This document shows positions 35,866 through 38,323 of a stretch of DNA of 38,323 bases, piece after piece. Origin of the DNA: an uncultured Lentisphaeria bacterium (lineage in GTDB: Bacteria; Verrucomicrobiota; Lentisphaeria; Victivallales; UBA1829); assembly GCA_949282305.1 (NCBI GenBank), contig CASDPB010000110.1:1-38323 (forward strand), in the 5' to 3' direction. The notes below the pieces were generated by a model. The model saw only the letters and a program-made list of their open reading frames with translations. It had not been told where the DNA came from and ran no database searches. Within the stretch, counting starts at the first letter, position 1. Every line of letters starts with the position of its first letter. The position numbers were made by a program, and so were the translations under genes.

Positions 35866-36288
35866 TCAGTATGAACGCATGCTTTCGGCGTCAAAATAAG
35901 TTTCGTGCGGCGGGATGTCAATGGATTTGCCTCGGTCGGAGGAGGGCAGGGGATCGGTCGCCAGCTGGAGCCGTCCGGCTGCCAGATCGGCAAGACGTTC
36001 CATGGTATCCTGGTAGGATTCGCGGATTTTTTCCGGTACATTGGTGCCGGGTCCGCGTTTGTAAAGTTCGTATTCCGCGATACGGAGAACCCATTCCTCC
36101 ACCATATTGTCATCGGGGAGGGGGATGGCATAGCGGACACTTGCAAAACTTTCCACCACGGCTTCCGCACGGGAAAGAAGCGTTTCCGTGAAACTTTCCT
36201 GTTCGGATTCCGGTACATTGGCGAGATTCATCAGTTTTGTCGGAGTGACCCTTTCCCTGAAGGTCTCGAATGAAACATATTTTCCCAT
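35866..36288 (-). CDS. Mu gp36-like (DUF1320) phage head-completion protein
   Basis: A 140-residue protein of the Mu gp36/DUF1320 type. Family-like stretches are LLSRAEAVVESFASVRYAIP, EEWVLRIAEYELYKRG, IRESYQDTMERLADLAAGRL and the closing YFDAESMRSY. Such proteins complete or connect the phage head. It follows the major capsid gene by 66 nt, the Mu order. The genes that would normally come next (gp37, tail sheath and tube) are absent, so the module ends here. Confidence 0.85.
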   Translation of the reverse strand: MGKYVSFETFRERVTPTKLMNLANVPESEQESFTETLLSRAEAVVESFASVRYAIPLPDDNMVEEWVLRIAEYELYKRGPGTNVPEKIRESYQDTMERLADLAAGRLQLATDPLPSSDRGKSIDIPPHETYFDAESMRSY

Positions 36289-36354
36289 GGCTGTTTCCTT
36301 TTTTCAGATGGAAAATACGGGGAAAGAGAAGCGCGCTTCCCTTTCTCCGCGGGG

Positions 36355-37260
36355 TTATGCGGCGGCGCCGCCTTTGTAGATCAGGTGCGGGAAGGCAAGG
36401 AAGGCTTCGCCGCGTGCGTCGGTGCCGTAGATGTATTCCTTGCGGCAGAATACATTTTCATCGGTTTCGCTGTCGAGACAGACCAGATTCGGCTGTTTTC
36501 TCTGCTGGACGAACAGCGGCTTCAGGATTCCGTTTGTCGCGGCAAGGAACCAGAGATCCTCGCTGTCTCCGGAAAGTTCAGGCAGAACCAGGAGTTCTGC
36601 GCTGCCGTTCCACGGGTTGTCCGTCGCTCCCACGCCGGCGTCGAGCTCCTTCAGCTGGAGACGGTCTTTGAGAATGCCGAATGCGGTTGCTTCATTTTTC
36701 GGACCGACGATCAGCAGGTTCGGGATTACGCCGAGATTTCTGCCGTTGTGACCCCGGTATTCCATCATGCTCCTGCGTGCGTCGGCGTAGTTTTCCGCGG
36801 AGAGCGCACTGGTGCTTTTGTTTGCGATTATGGAATCTCCGTAGGTTCTGGTGGTGGAGAAAAAGTCTGCGCCGTCAATCCATTTCGAGTCGGTGACGAG
36901 AGCCTTGACCGCAAGATCCTGCCAGAGTTTTCCGGCGTTGTAGCCCATCTGGGCAATGAACGTGGAGTAAATGCCGTACTGATCGTCTTCGATGTCGTTG
37001 CGCGGAATGGAAACGGTGTCCTCGAAGTCGCGGTTGACGACTTCGATTTTCCGAGAGGAGAGATTTTTGAGCTGGCGGTCTCCGATCCATTCGCGCATTC
37101 CCCCGAACTGTTCGAGAAAAGGATAAACGTTCGCGGCGGCGCCGGACTGAATGGTTCCGCAGAATTTCCGCCATGTATCGGGCACGGTTTCGATGCCGGA
37201 GGCGAAGTTCATGCTGAAACTTTTGAAGAGAAAATCCATGTTTTTTCTGTTGATATCCAT
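36355..37260 (-). CDS. Mu gpT-like major capsid protein
   Basis: A 301-residue protein of Mu gpT major-head-subunit type. Typical blocks are FLFKSFSMNFASGIETVPDT, YPFLEQFGGMREWIGDRQLK, VSIPRNDIEDDQYGIYSTFI, NLLIVGPKNEATAFGILKDR and LVLPELSGDSEDLWFLAATN. The length is that of Mu-like capsid proteins, and no frameshift is seen, so it could still be functional. It is preceded by the cement-protein gene (21-nt gap). Confidence 0.92.
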   Translation of the reverse strand: MDINRKNMDFLFKSFSMNFASGIETVPDTWRKFCGTIQSGAAANVYPFLEQFGGMREWIGDRQLKNLSSRKIEVVNRDFEDTVSIPRNDIEDDQYGIYSTFIAQMGYNAGKLWQDLAVKALVTDSKWIDGADFFSTTRTYGDSIIANKSTSALSAENYADARRSMMEYRGHNGRNLGVIPNLLIVGPKNEATAFGILKDRLQLKELDAGVGATDNPWNGSAELLVLPELSGDSEDLWFLAATNGILKPLFVQQRKQPNLVCLDSETDENVFCRKEYIYGTDARGEAFLAFPHLIYKGGAAA

Positions 37261-37281
37261 ATTTGCAATACCTTTCTTCCG

Positions 37282-37704
37282 TTATGCGATGACCTGGTTT
37301 CCGATTTCGACGATGACCTGGGAATCCGCATCAATTTCACGGAGGATTCCCGCTTTGACCTTGTTGGTGCCGCCCGCTTTTCCCACGGTATGGTCGTCCA
37401 CGACGTAGACGGTTTTATTGATGTCCGCATGAGTCAGTTTTTCCGTTTCCGCGGAGGCGTTGTCAAATTTGAAGACGCCGCTTTTCGCAATGACTCTGCC
37501 GTCAGCGGTGAAGCCTTCGGCGCGTCCGATGACGATGAGCCCGGCGGCATCTGCGGCGGGTTCCGCCTCATTGGTCGAACCGTTGATCGCGACAATGGAG
37601 CCGGTATAGATTTTCGTATTGTCCTTGACGGTTCTGGTGCGATGGAGCTTCTGCGTATGGCAGAGGATTTCCGTGGTGTTTCTTGCGTTGGAGAGAGCAG
37701 TCAT
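37282..37704 (-). CDS. Phage capsid cement/decoration protein (DUF2190-like)
   Basis: A 140-residue protein with family-like segments IYTGSIVAINGSTNEAEPAA, LIVIGRAEGFTADGRVIAK, SGVFKFDNASAE and KTVYVVDDHTVGK. Such proteins bind the capsid surface and stabilise it. Its start overlaps the scaffold gene's stop (ATGA) and the capsid gene follows closely, so all are one operon. Confidence 0.82.
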   Translation of the reverse strand: MTALSNARNTTEILCHTQKLHRTRTVKDNTKIYTGSIVAINGSTNEAEPAADAAGLIVIGRAEGFTADGRVIAKSGVFKFDNASAETEKLTHADINKTVYVVDDHTVGKAGGTNKVKAGILREIDADSQVIVEIGNQVIA

Positions 37705-38177
37705 TTGCGTGTTCCTTTCTTCTTTTTCATTGCTTTGAGCTGTTTTTCGGTGAGTCCGAGCAGACGGACAATCTTATCTTCTTCCGGAGTGAGTTCTTCT
37801 TCCGCCCCGTCCTCTTTGACGGGCGCTTCGTCGGTGTTTCTGTTGTCGGGAACGATCCGCGGCGCGGCGTCGCTCCATGTCTGAAACGCATTCAGGTCGT
37901 TCATTGCGAAATCCAGCGCCCATTGACGCATGCTTTCCGTGAGCTTGCCGTCGCTGAACGCCGCCCGAACCGCTTCCTTTGCATCGGATGCAATGAGTTC
38001 ATTCAGTTTGTTTTCGACCTCTTCGAGAGATTTGAGATCGTAGAGCTTGAGAAGTGTGGAGACTTTCTCCGCTTCCGCGTTCAGTTCATCAATTCTGTGA
38101 AGGACAGCCTTCCGCTGTTCCTCCTGATCCGCGTCCGCGAGAGAAAGGAGACCGAGTTTTTGCAGAATCTCGTTCAT
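37701..38177 (-). CDS. Mu gpI-C-terminus/gpZ-like scaffolding protein
   Basis: A 158-residue protein starting at ATG 38177, with CAGGAAAC before it. It resembles the C-terminal scaffold part of Mu-like gpI: coiled-coil segment RIDELNAEAEKVSTLLKLYD, then DGKLTESMRQWALDFAMND and APRIVPDN. The protease half of gpI is absent and no protease frame lies in the 146 bp before it. It could be made separately further upstream. It is the first gene of the capsid set in the window and may have its own promoter in 38178-38323. Confidence 0.8.
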   Translation of the reverse strand: MNEILQKLGLLSLADADQEEQRKAVLHRIDELNAEAEKVSTLLKLYDLKSLEEVENKLNELIASDAKEAVRAAFSDGKLTESMRQWALDFAMNDLNAFQTWSDAAPRIVPDNRNTDEAPVKEDGAEEELTPEEDKIVRLLGLTEKQLKAMKKKKGTRK

Positions 38178-38323
38178 GTTGTTTCCTGTTATGTAAAATT
38201 CAAGGGACTGAACCCCAGATTTCACGTTTTTTTTGTTTTTTCACGTTTTCTAAACTCATTTTTGTCTTTTGAAGACAAAAATCCACCCTCTGCAATTTCT
38301 TGCAGTCCTTTCTATGTAAAACT
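38178..38323. promoter_or_regulatory. Region before the phage scaffold gene with direct and inverted repeats
   Basis: TTTCACGTTTT occurs twice (38220-38230 and 38239-38249), spaced 19 bp, about two helical turns. ATTTTTGTCTT/AAGACAAAAAT (38258-38268, 38272-38282) is an exact 11-bp inverted repeat. No gene is seen. It may be a regulatory zone of the phage head operon. Confidence 0.5.

Noticed and set aside
35496-36218. 240-codon minus-strand frame between cysK and gp36
   Set aside because: Most of it is an out-of-frame reading of the gp36 gene. The remaining part has no ribosome site and no recognised family.

Overview
The window most likely comes from a Lentisphaerae (Victivallis-like) bacterium of an anaerobic gut-type habitat. 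This is inferred from three genes for prepilin-like proteins carrying both an N-terminal FTLIELL(V/I)VI-type helix and a C-terminal H-X9-DG-type motif, many LacI and GntR/sugar-sensor regulators, several glycosidase-like genes, and an anaerobic type of heme-handling operon. No rRNA or tRNA gene was recognised.

Layout. 1-320: the 5' part of a gene for an exported protein, fused in frame to the C-terminal end of an IS481-like transposase. 464-6226 (minus): a cassette of GntR/PBP regulator, pseudopilin, secreted GH123-like (DUF4091) protein and a secreted unknown. 6506-10775 (plus): a TSUP/TauE permease, then fmdB-htpG-dnaJ. 10903-16118 (plus): an orphan LacI regulator, then a second cassette of LacI regulator, pseudopilin and secreted TIM-barrel protein. 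16142-19783: tlyA (minus), then a SpoIIE-type phosphatase, a small lipoprotein and hldD (plus). 19989-24911 (minus): a third cassette of LacI regulator, pseudopilin and a 1031-residue secreted glycosidase-like protein. 25159-27809 (minus): a GntR/PBP regulator with a GH36 alpha-galactosidase that has no signal peptide, and no pseudopilin. 27876-28064: three tandem 66-bp units. 28525-34355 (plus): a four-gene operon matching hmuT-hmuU-hmuV-hmuS. 34564-35493 (minus): cysK. 35866-38177 (minus): a Mu-like phage head module (scaffold, cement protein, gpT-type capsid, gp36), cut off on its downstream side.

Two systems stand out. First, the order regulator, pseudopilin, secreted carbohydrate-active protein occurs three times, and the one cassette whose enzyme appears cytoplasmic lacks the pilin. 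This suggests dedicated pseudopilins that help export, display or dock particular enzymes. Second, the hmuTUVS operon joins a membrane-tethered CobN-like chelatase to an ExbB-like and an ExbD-like subunit with no HmuR/HmuY receptor beside it. The sequence supports a proton-motive-force-driven heme or porphyrin metal-removal complex. Two TTAG-N6-CTAA sites upstream suggest metal-dependent control.

Several promoters are close to sigma-70 consensus and carry palindromes next to or inside them, consistent with autoregulation of the sugar regulators.
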